Shown here: positions 28,613-36,281 of the stretch, piece after piece
How the letters are laid out: every line of letters begins with the position of its first letter
Position numbering within the stretch: the first letter of the stretch is position 1
Made by a program: the position numbers and the translations under genes
NCBI GenBank assembly: GCA_905182645.1
Contig: CAJJCJ010000002.1
Span: 175,133 to 239,132, forward strand
Source of the DNA: an uncultured Sulfitobacter sp.
Lineage (GTDB): Bacteria > Pseudomonadota > Alphaproteobacteria > Rhodobacterales > Rhodobacteraceae
Direction: 5' to 3'
DNA: 64,000 nucleotides
The notes under the pieces: model-generated
Databases searched by the model: none
Seen by the model: the letters and a program-made list of their open reading frames with translations, nothing else
Told to the model about the DNA's origin: nothing

Positions 28613-29146
28613 CTATTTTCGCTTCACAAATTCAGTCAGAATAACAATGCGCTGGCTCTCTACACGCCCCTCAATGTGACCAGCGTTATCGGCAACCAAA
28701 GAAATAGACCGCACGGCAGTCCCCCGCTTGGCTGTAAATCCGGCGCCTTTAACTGGCAAATCTTTGATCAACACAACTGTATCACCTGACGATAGAACCG
28801 CACCATGTGCATCGCGGTGAACAATTGGAACCGCAGCAGCACGGGCCGCGACGTCAGGTTCCATCATCATATTGGCTTGCGCATCTGTTGCCCAAGCCTC
28901 TGATAAGTTATTTAATTTTCGCCAAACAGCAATTTGAACGGCCGGCTCAATGGACCAAGCCGCCCCTTCCAACGCGCGCCAGTGCCCCGTTGGCGCAGGC
29001 GTAATTTCGGCGCAGATGCTACACAATAGAGTCGCGTCTTCGGTCGTGACCTCCACACGTTCCAAACCGTCCGTTCCACTGCAAATTTCACAGACATTCC
29101 CTGCGCGGGCGTGAAGTTCATCGATATTTAGCACTACGGCCTCCAT
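28613..29146 (-). CDS. PhnA/YjdM-like zinc-ribbon protein
   Basis: A 177-residue protein with an N-terminal zinc ribbon (NVCEICSG, then LLCSICAE) and a C-terminal PhnA domain (SSGDTVVLIKDLPVKGAGFT, then AKRGTAVRSISLV). Homologues are often labelled alkylphosphonate utilisation protein, but PhnA-domain proteins are widespread and no phn genes are nearby, so phosphonate use is not supported. The chosen ATG at 29146 gives the family N-terminus; its ribosome-binding site is weak. Convergent with ettA. Confidence 0.82.
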   Translation of the reverse strand: MEAVVLNIDELHARAGNVCEICSGTDGLERVEVTTEDATLLCSICAEITPAPTGHWRALEGAAWSIEPAVQIAVWRKLNNLSEAWATDAQANMMMEPDVAARAAAVPIVHRDAHGAVLSSGDTVVLIKDLPVKGAGFTAKRGTAVRSISLVADNAGHIEGRVESQRIVILTEFVKRK

Positions 29147-29253
29147 GTTTAGATCAACGTGGTAGTGCGGCCGTTGTTGGCAAACGTCAACTGTGGCCAA
29201 ATCGAACGGCTTCATCAAAACCGGAAACAGGCTCCACACTTTTGCTATGTTAA

Positions 29254-29487
29254 TGCGCGGACAATAAAACCCAGCAAGCAACACAGGACAAGAACTACAG
29301 GACTTCAGTCATTTTATTCGGTATTTTGTCTGGTATCATAGCTGCAGTATATGCGATCATATTTCTCAATCTCGCTTTTGTGAGCACAATCTTGGTTTAT
29401 TCTTTTGTCGGTTCCGCATTTATTCTATTCTGGGTTTTGGCGCTTGTTTCACAGGATGCTGATTTGACGGACAACGGCATCAACTAG
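29254..29487 (+). CDS. Possible small two-helix membrane protein (start unclear)
   Basis: One frame is open here and encodes two hydrophobic stretches (SVILFGILSGIIAAVYAIIF and a second around LVYSFVGSAFILFWVLALV), ending in polar DADLTDNGIN and a TAG at 29485. No ATG or GTG occurs in frame; the first TTG is at 29326. It may start at the TTG (53 residues), be a gene that lost its start, or be fortuitous. The rest of the gap 29147-29559 holds no recognised feature. Confidence 0.35.
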   Translation, partial: CADNKTQQATQDKNYRTSVILFGILSGIIAAVYAIIFLNLAFVSTILVYSFVGSAFILFWVLALVSQDADLTDNGIN

Positions 29488-29559
29488 CCGACGACATGCA
29501 AAACACTTGCAATTTCTGCGCGAAGGCCCCACATGGGGGTTGCAGACGTTATTCTTTCT

Positions 29560-29658
29560 CGACCACTGTTTTCCTTTTCGGCTACAGTCCTTCGATTTTG
29601 CACTGACTAAGCCGCGCTGTCGCATTTCGTGGGCAGCCTTAATATGAAGGAAATCACC
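29560..29658 (+). promoter_or_regulatory. Conserved 5' leader of first csp gene
   Basis: About 100 bases before the ATG are clearly related to the leader of the second csp gene (29989-30083): shared CGACCACTGT, TTTCGGC, CTTCGAT and AATATG(A/G)AGGAA blocks at the same spacing. Long structured 5' UTRs are known in cold-shock mRNAs, where they act as thermosensors. Confidence 0.6.
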
Positions 29659-29865
29659 ATGGCTACTGGTACAGTAAAATGGTTCAACGCAACTAAAGGC
29701 TTCGGCTTTATCGCTCCTGACGGCGGCTCCAAGGACGTGTTCGTACACATCTCTGCTGTTGAGCGCTCCGGCCTGACTGGCCTGAAAGATGACCAGAAGG
29801 TCACTTTCGACATCGAAGCTGGCCGTGACGGCCGCGAATCTGCGATCAACTTGGCTCTGGCCTAA
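29659..29865 (+). CDS. Cold-shock protein (CspA family), copy 1
   Basis: A 68-residue single cold-shock domain. It has the RNP1 motif [10 protein letters not shown] and RNP2 motif [13 protein letters not shown], starting [13 protein letters not shown]. It binds single-stranded RNA/DNA and melts mRNA structure in the cytoplasm. AAGGAAATCACC precedes the ATG. It is about 90% identical to copy 2, 218 bp downstream, showing a local duplication that includes the leader. Confidence 0.95.
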   Translation: MATGTVKWFNATKGFGFIAPDGGSKDVFVHISAVERSGLTGLKDDQKVTFDIEAGRDGRESAINLALA

Positions 29866-29875
29866 GTCTCGTAAA

Positions 29876-29901
29876 GAGGTGCCCGCATACGTGGGCACCT
29901 C
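29876..29901 (+). terminator. Terminator after csp copy 1
   Basis: Perfect 9-bp stem GAGGTGCCC / GGGCACCTC with an eight-base loop, ten bases after the stop. The T-tract is poor, so partial read-through into copy 2 is possible. Confidence 0.7.
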
Positions 29902-29988
29902 ATTCCGCCCAAACGGGCAATATCCCCCTAAAATTGTTGATTTTTTGAAAACCTGCGCCCATGCTGAATGGGCGACGTCGCATATTAT

Positions 29989-30083
29989 CGACCACTGTCT
30001 CCATTTCGGCCCAGTTCTTCGATCTTGATCTGACGAGCCGGTCCGCTGCACTTTCGCGAGTGGTCAATATGGAGGAAGCAATC
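29989..30083 (+). promoter_or_regulatory. Conserved 5' leader of second csp gene
   Basis: Counterpart of the leader at 29560-29658, starting CGACCACTGT and ending AATATGGAGGAAGCAATC before the ATG. Conservation outside the coding part, with clear divergence in between, argues for selection on RNA structure or a promoter. Confidence 0.6.
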
Positions 30084-30293
30084 ATGGCTTCAGGTACAGT
30101 TAAGTGGTTCAATACCACCAAAGGTTTCGGTTTTATCGCCCCAGACGGTGGCTCGAATGACGTATTCGTACATATTTCGGCTGTTGAGCGGTCCGGTCTG
30201 ACGGGTCTGAAAGACGACCAAAAGATCAACTTTGACATTGAGGCAGGTCGTGATGGGCGCGAAAGCGCGATAAATCTGACGTTGGCTGACTAA
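30084..30293 (+). CDS. Cold-shock protein (CspA family), copy 2
   Basis: A 69-residue cold-shock domain protein nearly identical to copy 1, with RNP1 [10 protein letters not shown] and RNP2 [13 protein letters not shown]. Differences are few and conservative (S for T3, T for A11, N for K, IN for VT) and it has one extra C-terminal Asp. GGAGGAA precedes the ATG. It has its own leader and a strong terminator, so it can be expressed independently. Confidence 0.95.
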   Translation: MASGTVKWFNTTKGFGFIAPDGGSNDVFVHISAVERSGLTGLKDDQKINFDIEAGRDGRESAINLTLAD

Positions 30294-30312
30294 ATCTGCA
30301 CAACTTGACTTA

Positions 30313-30342
30313 AAAAGGGGAGCCTCATTTGGCGCCCCTTTT
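30313..30342 (+). terminator. Strong Rho-independent terminator after csp copy 2
   Basis: 12-bp stem AAAAGGGGAGCC / GGCGCCCCTTTT with one mismatch, loop TCATTT, ending in TTTT. It can also work for the convergent tesA gene. Confidence 0.8.
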
Positions 30343-30402
30343 GCTTTCCCCTTCTAAAATGTCCGGTTTTAAAAACGAATTAGGTGACCAAAACTCACGT
30401 CA

Positions 30403-31041
30403 CTATTCACCACTGCGTGACTGAGCGGCTAAGTTCAAAACGGCAGGACCCATCGCCGCCACGATCACGGCCACCCCATCTTTGTTCGGGTGAATGCCGT
30501 CTGCCTGCATGAAGTCCATCAGACCGTCTTGCATACCCGCCGCGGCCAGTAGCCCTGCAAAGAACCTGGGGAACAATGGTACTTCATAAGTTGCTGCCAG
30601 ATCGGGATACATACTGTCAAACGCCTGTTTGTAATCCAAACCATAGTTGGCTCCTGCCGTCAGCCCCACTAAAAGCGTCACAACCCCCGCGCTTTGGGCC
30701 TTTGCCAAAATCCCATCTAGGTTGGCCCGACTGAACGCCGGATCTAACCCGCGCAGGTAATCATTCCCGCCCAATGCAACCAACATTGCATCAACATCTG
30801 GCGTCAGCGTCCAATCCGTACGCGCTAAGCCACCCGCCGTCGTATCGCCAGACACACCCGCGTTGATCAGCGTCACATCTGCGCCCTGCCCGTCCAGCCA
30901 AGCCTGCATTTGTGGTACAAAACCGTCGCCATGCGGCAACCCATACCCCGCCGTCAGGCTATCGCCCAGCGCGGTAATCGTCAGCGTATCCGCATGAACG
31001 GCGCCCCCGATTAATGCAATCGTCAAAGACAGCTTGTACAA
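30403..31041 (-). CDS. tesA: SGNH/GDSL lipase, arylesterase / acyl-CoA thioesterase I-like
   Basis: A GDSL hydrolase of about 212 residues. It has the block I Ser (ALGDSLTAGYGL, about residue 28), Gly in GVSGDTTAGG, Asn in VALGGNDYLRG, and the block V Asp/His (DGIHPNKDG). A signal peptide (YKLSLTIALIGGAVHA) places it in the periplasm. I chose the TTG at 31041; no in-frame ATG lies near and the frame upstream (to 31293) is antisense to the divergent ATPase gene. The tesA / ybbA-ybbP divergent arrangement matches the E. coli locus, supporting the name. Confidence 0.85.
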   Translation of the reverse strand: MYKLSLTIALIGGAVHADTLTITALGDSLTAGYGLPHGDGFVPQMQAWLDGQGADVTLINAGVSGDTTAGGLARTDWTLTPDVDAMLVALGGNDYLRGLDPAFSRANLDGILAKAQSAGVVTLLVGLTAGANYGLDYKQAFDSMYPDLAATYEVPLFPRFFAGLLAAAGMQDGLMDFMQADGIHPNKDGVAVIVAAMGPAVLNLAAQSRSGE

Positions 31042-31093
31042 GAGTCCGCGCGCCCCATATCCAAAGGAACACAAAACACTAGAAAGCAATCCA

Positions 31094-31762
31094 ATGCCTG
31101 ACCCGATCTTGTCTTTATCCAACGTAGATCTATCGCTTGATGGCAACGCAGGCCAAGTCGACATCCTGCGCGATATCTCACTGGATGTAACGGCTGGTGA
31201 AACCTTGGGGCTGGTCGGGCCAAGCGGGTCGGGCAAATCATCTCTCCTGATGTTGATGGGCGGGTTGGAACAGGCCACTGCGGGAACGATCACAGCACTT
31301 GGTGAAGACCTAACCGCGATGTCTGAGGACGGCCTAGCCCGCTTTCGTAGACATAATATGGGGGTGGTGTTTCAATCTTTCCACCTCATTCCAACAATGA
31401 CTGCGTTGGAAAATGTAGCAACCCCACTTGAACTCGCGGGCATGCCCGACGCATTCGATAGGGCAGCAGCTGAATTGGATACCGTAGGCCTTGGCAATCG
31501 CGCCGACCATTACCCCGGTCAAATGTCCGGCGGCGAACAACAACGCGTCGCACTTGCCCGTGCCTCTGCCCCTCGCCCCCGTATTCTGCTTGCTGATGAA
31601 CCCACAGGCAATCTGGACGCCACAAATGGTGCAATCATCATGGACTTACTGTTTGATCTACGCGACCGTCACAGCGCAACCCTCATCATGGTCACGCATT
31701 CCTCTGAACTAGCCGCCCGTTGTGACCGTGTCATCGCGTTGAACGACGGAAGCATAGCATGA
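31094..31762 (+). CDS. ybbA: ABC transporter ATP-binding protein (YbbA/LolD-like)
   Basis: A 222-residue ATPase of the MacB/LolD group. Walker A GPSGSGKSS, Q-loop VVFQSFHLIPTMTALENV, signature MSGGEQQRVALARA, Walker B ILLADEPTGNLD, H-loop MVTHSSEL. It pairs with the permease directly downstream (ATGA overlap). It starts 52 bp from the divergent tesA start. Relatives use ATP for mechanical work on lipids or lipoproteins rather than classic import. Confidence 0.9.
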   Translation: MPDPILSLSNVDLSLDGNAGQVDILRDISLDVTAGETLGLVGPSGSGKSSLLMLMGGLEQATAGTITALGEDLTAMSEDGLARFRRHNMGVVFQSFHLIPTMTALENVATPLELAGMPDAFDRAAAELDTVGLGNRADHYPGQMSGGEQQRVALARASAPRPRILLADEPTGNLDATNGAIIMDLLFDLRDRHSATLIMVTHSSELAARCDRVIALNDGSIA

Positions 31763-34275
31763 GCCTTAAGATTGCCATTCGCTTTGCCGCCCGTGAATTG
31801 CGCGGTGGATTGGTCGGATTTCGAGTGTTTCTTGCTTGTCTCGCCTTAGGCGTGGCTGCAATTGCTGCGGTTGGCACCGTCCGCGCAGGGATCGAAGCTG
31901 GCCTGGAAAAAGAAGGTGCAGCCCTGCTTGGTGGCGACGCCGAAGTGGAATTCACCTACCGGTTTGCCCGTGATGCCGAGCTGAATTTTCTGAACGAAAT
32001 CGCGACAACCGTTTCCGAGACTGTTAATTTCCGCTCAATGATCGTCGTCGAACGAACCGCTGGCGTGGAACGGGGGCTGACTCAAATCCGCGCGGTCGAC
32101 ACAGCATATCCTCTGGTCGGTCAGGTAACACTAGACCCTGCAATCAGCCTCGACACCGCGCTCGCCGATACAGGCAGCGTCATGGAACGCGTACTGGCTG
32201 ACAGGCTTGCATTGACCGTGGGCGATACATTCCGGTTGGGGTCCCAAGAATTCACACTGCGCGCCATCCTTGACCGTTACCCCGACAACGCATCAGGTGG
32301 CTTTGGGCTCGGGCCGCGAACAATCGTGCTGACCGATGACCTCGCGCAATCAGGATTATTGTCAGAAGGCACATTATTTTCAACCCAATACCGCCTCGCC
32401 TTACCCCTAGGTGCGGACCTTGGGGCACTTTCGACCCGCGCCGAAAAGCAGTTTCGTGACACGGGCCTGCGCTGGCGCGATAGCCGCGAAGGGGCTGGCG
32501 GCACCGCGCGTTTTGTCGAACGGATCGGTGCATTTCTAATCCTAATGGGACTGTCGGGGCTTGCCGTCGGCGGCGTCGGTGTGTCCGCAGCGGTCCGCGC
32601 CTATCTGGCGGGCAAGACCAGCGTCATCGCCACGCTCAAAACACTCGGCGCGACACGGCGCACAATTTTTATGACGTACTTTATACAGATTGGTGCGCTC
32701 ACGATACTGGGCATCGGCATAGGCCTTATTCTTGGTGGCGGCGCACCGATTCTGTTGGCCCCGTTGATCGAAGCCCGCTTGCCTATCCCCACCGAGCTTT
32801 CACTGCGCGCCGGGCCCCTAGCTGAGGCCGCAATTTACGGTGTCCTTGCCGCTCTCATTTTTACACTTTGGCCGCTTGCGCGCGCCGAGCAAATCCGGCC
32901 AGCCACATTATTTCGTGATGCCTTTGGTTCAGGGAACCGTTTTCCTGCTTGGCCATACTTACTCACAATCGCAGCTTTAATAGCAACCCTTCTTGGAACA
33001 GCAGTTTGGTTTTCAGGCACTGTTTTCCTCACCCTCTGGACAGCAGGCGGTATTGCAGGGGCATTACTGATCCTTGTTGTCGCAGCATGGATCTCACGCA
33101 CCCTATCGCGCGCCTTATCTTTGCGCGCGCGCGGGCGACCCGCTCTGCGCCTCGCCCTTGGAGCAATCGGAGCCCGCAATGGGGAAACAGCATCGGTCGT
33201 TCTGTCTTTGGGCCTTGGTTTGGCAGTGTTGTCATCTGTGGGCCAAATCGATGGAAACCTGCGCGCCGCGTTCTCCGATGAATTGCCAGAAATCGCGCCT
33301 AGTTATTTCTTTGTCGACATTCAGCCTGACCAAATTGACGGATTTCGCGAACGGCTCACCACAGACCCAGCCGTCCGAAAAGTCGACACCGCCCCGATGC
33401 TGCGCGGCATCATCACACGGATCAATGGCCAACCTGCGGACGAATTCGCGGACGGTCATTGGGTTGTGCGCGGAGATCGGGGGATAACTTACAACGGCCC
33501 ATTGCCAGATGGTACACAGATTACCGAAGGCGCTTGGTGGGCAAAAGACTACGCTGGGCCACCTCTCATGAGCTTTGCTGCGGAAGAAGCCGCCGAAATC
33601 GGCCTGTCCATCGGGGATATAGTCACCATTAACATCCTTGGCCGCGATATCACCGCCACCATCGCTAGCTTTCGCAATGTTAGCTGGGAGGACGCAGGCA
33701 TTGGCTTTGTCATGACCCTGAATCCGAGCGCATTGGCTGGTGCCCCCCATAGCTGGATTTCGACCGTTTATGCCAGTCCAGAATCCGAGGCGGCAATCCT
33801 GCGCGATCTGGCCGGACAATACCCTAACATCACAGCGATCCGCATACGGGACGCAATCGATCAGGTCATCGATCTTGTGGGCGGCATTGCGGCAGCGACC
33901 CGCTATGCGGCACTGGCAACTCTCGTGACTGGTTTCCTTGTTCTGATCGGTGCCGCCGCCGCAGGTGAACGAACTCGCACCTATGAGGTCGCAGTTCTCA
34001 AAACGCTTGGGGCCACGCGCGGACGCATCATGTTAAGCTTTGCATTGCGCGCCGCGTTATTAGGGTTCGCCGCGGGTGTCGTGGCCTTAACTGCTGGCAT
34101 TTTGGGCGGTTGGGCAGTTACCGTTTACATCATGGAAGGCGACTACCAAGTTATCTGGACCAATGCATTGCTGATCATCGGGGGTGGTGCGCTGGCATCA
34201 TTGGCTGCAGGATTGGCCTTTGCAATCCGCCCGCTGGCCGCAAAACCCGCGCAAGTACTGCGCGCCCGTGAATAG
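31759..34275 (+). CDS. ybbP: FtsX/MacB-type ABC transporter permease (YbbP-like)
   Basis: An 838-residue membrane protein: one N-terminal helix, a large periplasmic domain, then two FtsX-like modules. Characteristic segments are TSVIATLKTLGATRRTIFM and, in the second module, YEVAVLKTLGATRGRIMLS. The helix pattern is 1 + 3 and further hydrophobic groups near 400-450 and the C-terminus, as in YbbP with ten segments. It forms a complex with the upstream ATPase. The probable substrate is lipid or lipoprotein, not proven. Confidence 0.9.
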   Translation: MSLKIAIRFAARELRGGLVGFRVFLACLALGVAAIAAVGTVRAGIEAGLEKEGAALLGGDAEVEFTYRFARDAELNFLNEIATTVSETVNFRSMIVVERTAGVERGLTQIRAVDTAYPLVGQVTLDPAISLDTALADTGSVMERVLADRLALTVGDTFRLGSQEFTLRAILDRYPDNASGGFGLGPRTIVLTDDLAQSGLLSEGTLFSTQYRLALPLGADLGALSTRAEKQFRDTGLRWRDSREGAGGTARFVERIGAFLILMGLSGLAVGGVGVSAAVRAYLAGKTSVIATLKTLGATRRTIFMTYFIQIGALTILGIGIGLILGGGAPILLAPLIEARLPIPTELSLRAGPLAEAAIYGVLAALIFTLWPLARAEQIRPATLFRDAFGSGNRFPAWPYLLTIAALIATLLGTAVWFSGTVFLTLWTAGGIAGALLILVVAAWISRTLSRALSLRARGRPALRLALGAIGARNGETASVVLSLGLGLAVLSSVGQIDGNLRAAFSDELPEIAPSYFFVDIQPDQIDGFRERLTTDPAVRKVDTAPMLRGIITRINGQPADEFADGHWVVRGDRGITYNGPLPDGTQITEGAWWAKDYAGPPLMSFAAEEAAEIGLSIGDIVTINILGRDITATIASFRNVSWEDAGIGFVMTLNPSALAGAPHSWISTVYASPESEAAILRDLAGQYPNITAIRIRDAIDQVIDLVGGIAAATRYAALATLVTGFLVLIGAAAAGERTRTYEVAVLKTLGATRGRIMLSFALRAALLGFAAGVVALTAGILGGWAVTVYIMEGDYQVIWTNALLIIGGGALASLAAGLAFAIRPLAAKPAQVLRARE

Positions 34276-34281
34276 TTAGCC

Positions 34282-34321
34282 ACATAGCAAGCCACCATTT
34301 CAGAAGAGCTGCTTGCTATGT
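34282..34321. terminator. Bidirectional terminator between permease and gltX
   Basis: Perfect 11-bp inverted repeat ACATAGCAAGC / GCTTGCTATGT with an 18-base loop between convergent genes. Confidence 0.65.
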
Positions 34322-34327
34322 TATCAT

Positions 34328-35644
34328 CTAGACCTTTGGTTTTATTTGTAAAAGCGACATGACTTCAGCCATTTCCGGTCCACGTATCCGCCCTGTAACA
34401 GCCTTACGAAGCGGCATGAAAAGCCCCTTGCCCTTGCGGCCCGTAGCGTCTTTTACAGCGGCAGTCCATGTCGACCATGTGTCGTCCGCATAGGGTGGAT
34501 CACCAAGCAAATCAAACGCTTGGATGACGAACTCACGGTCCTCATCTTCGATCAGTGCCACCTCTGCGCCGTTGACAAAATACGCCCACCAGTCTGCGAC
34601 GTCATCCAACGAAGCGATGTTTCCTTTGATAGCGTTCCAAAAGGCTTCGCGCGTATCTTCGGGGATGTCTGACAGCGTGCCCGCGACATCTGCGACAGTC
34701 AGCGTTGCAAGGTAGCGGGCTGTGAGTGGGTCGAGGTCATTGGCGTCGAATTTTGTCGGGGCGGAGCCGAATTTGGAGATGTCAAAACCGTCAACAATTT
34801 CTTGCACGTTCGCGCGCAGTTCCACGGGGTCGGATGATCCAAGGCGCGCCATCAGCGACAAGATCGCTTGGGGTGCAATTCCTTGGGCGCGCAGATCGCG
34901 CAGCGCGAGGGTACCAAGACGTTTTGACAAGGCCTCGCCTTGCGGACCCGTCAGCAATGAGTGGTGTGCAAAACTTGGTACTGTGCCACCAAGCGCATGC
35001 ATGATCTGAATCTGCGTCGCGGTATTGGTGATGTGGTCTGATCCGCGCACAACAGTGGTCATGCCCATTTCAGTGTCATCAACGACGGACGCAAGCGTAT
35101 ACAAAATCTGACCATCATTCTTAAACAAGACCGGATCAGACACAGAAGCCGCATCAATAGAGATGGTGCCAACAATGCCGTCGGCCCATTCGATCCGTTC
35201 CAAATCAAGCTTAAACCGCCAATGCGATCCACGTTCAGCACGCAGGGCGTTTTTCTCGTCCTCGGACAGCGCAAGGGCCGCGCGATCATAGACCGGCGGC
35301 TTGCCCATGTTCAGCTGCTTTTTACGCTTAAGGTCGAGTTCGACAGGTGTCTCGAAGCATTCGTAAAGACGGCCCATGTCGATCAATTTCTGCTTTGCAT
35401 CCAGATACTTATCCATACGCTTTGACTGATATTCAACGCGATCCCAATCAAGGCCGAGCCACGTCAGGTCATCTTTGATGCCTTGGATATATTCATCCTT
35501 AGAGCGTTCCTGATCGGTGTCATCAATGCGCAGCACAAACGTGCCGCCATTTTGGCGCGCGATCGCGTAATTAAACAGGGCAGCGCGCAGGTTACCTATA
35601 TGAATGTAGCCAGTAGGCGAAGGTGCAAAACGTGTCGTTGTCAT
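34328..35644 (-). CDS. gltX: Glutamate--tRNA ligase
   Basis: A 438-residue class I glutamyl-tRNA synthetase: APSPTGYIHIGNLRAALF holds the HIGH-type motif, RIDDTDQERS follows, and the KMSKS-equivalent is EALSKRLG. The C-terminal anticodon-binding domain has normal length. Rhodobacterales often carry two GltX types; this is the shorter, non-canonical-KMSKS type. The ATG at 35644 is preceded by AAAGGAT. Single gene, convergent with the ABC permease. Confidence 0.93.
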   Translation of the reverse strand: MTTTRFAPSPTGYIHIGNLRAALFNYAIARQNGGTFVLRIDDTDQERSKDEYIQGIKDDLTWLGLDWDRVEYQSKRMDKYLDAKQKLIDMGRLYECFETPVELDLKRKKQLNMGKPPVYDRAALALSEDEKNALRAERGSHWRFKLDLERIEWADGIVGTISIDAASVSDPVLFKNDGQILYTLASVVDDTEMGMTTVVRGSDHITNTATQIQIMHALGGTVPSFAHHSLLTGPQGEALSKRLGTLALRDLRAQGIAPQAILSLMARLGSSDPVELRANVQEIVDGFDISKFGSAPTKFDANDLDPLTARYLATLTVADVAGTLSDIPEDTREAFWNAIKGNIASLDDVADWWAYFVNGAEVALIEDEDREFVIQAFDLLGDPPYADDTWSTWTAAVKDATGRKGKGLFMPLRKAVTGRIRGPEMAEVMSLLQIKPKV

Positions 35645-35697
35645 GGGATCATCCTTTGTTACCAAGCATGTCTCACGTGTGTTGTGATTTGTCTAGA

Positions 35698-36124
35698 TTA
35701 CGCGGTCACAGGCCATTTCGCATCAAGGTCGCGCAGGCCAGCCCTGATCAATTCTTCCAGCACATCAATGTCGATATCAGCGAGCTTGTTCACATAAAGA
35801 CAAGCTTTGTCCTTTTTTATATTTGCCAATACGCGACAGAATTTCGCTGTAGTCGTGGTATCCAGGCATGATGTAAATCGACTGATTTGCCTTACGGGGA
35901 CTAAAGCCAGTTGCGCAAAAATCACCCTCGCGGCCACTATCATAGACGTAGTGGTATTGCCCAAATCCAATGATCGACGGCCCCCACATTTTGGCGGGGT
36001 AACCTGTGATTTTTTCAAAGAGTGCGAGAAGCGTTTGCGCATCGCGCGCCCGCGTTGGGTGCTGAATAGCCGCAAGAAAAGATTTTACAGATCCGTCAGT
36101 CTTTACTGTTTTATTTTCAGACAC
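35698..36124 (-). pseudogene. DUF1801 family protein, frameshifted at an A-run
   Basis: The N-terminal frame (from 36124) has the DUF1801 pattern: PAKMWGPSIIGFGQYHYVYD, then YIMPGYHDYSEILSRIGKYKK. At the six-A run around 35812-35817 the read goes out of frame. Dropping one A gives KDKACLYVNKLADIDIDVLE and a normal family end at 35698. The lesion is one base in a homopolymer, so it may be slippage, decay or a sequence error. Function of the family is unclear (YdhG/iron-chaperone-like fold). Confidence 0.75.
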
Positions 36125-36236
36125 TTATTGCCTCCTTTGCCCCAAAATACCCTAGCATATTTTTCGTATAAATTTTGCATAAGTTTTGCATATGCCACAA
36201 AACAAGGGTTTCGCCGCGCACTGCGCGTCGACATGC

Positions 36237-36252
36237 CGGGGCCAGCCCCGGA
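36237..36252. repeat. GC-rich intergenic palindrome
   Basis: CCGGGGC-CA-GCCCCGG, a perfect 7-bp stem, between divergent-side promoter sequence and the end of nadE. It resembles the palindrome at 40273-40288. Confidence 0.5.
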
Positions 36253-36281
36253 CCCAGGAGTATTTTTAAAAAAGCGAGGGC

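Noticed and set aside
28613..29146. Phosphonate-utilisation gene
   Set aside because: PhnA-domain proteins are widespread and no C-P lyase genes are near; only the domain name is kept.
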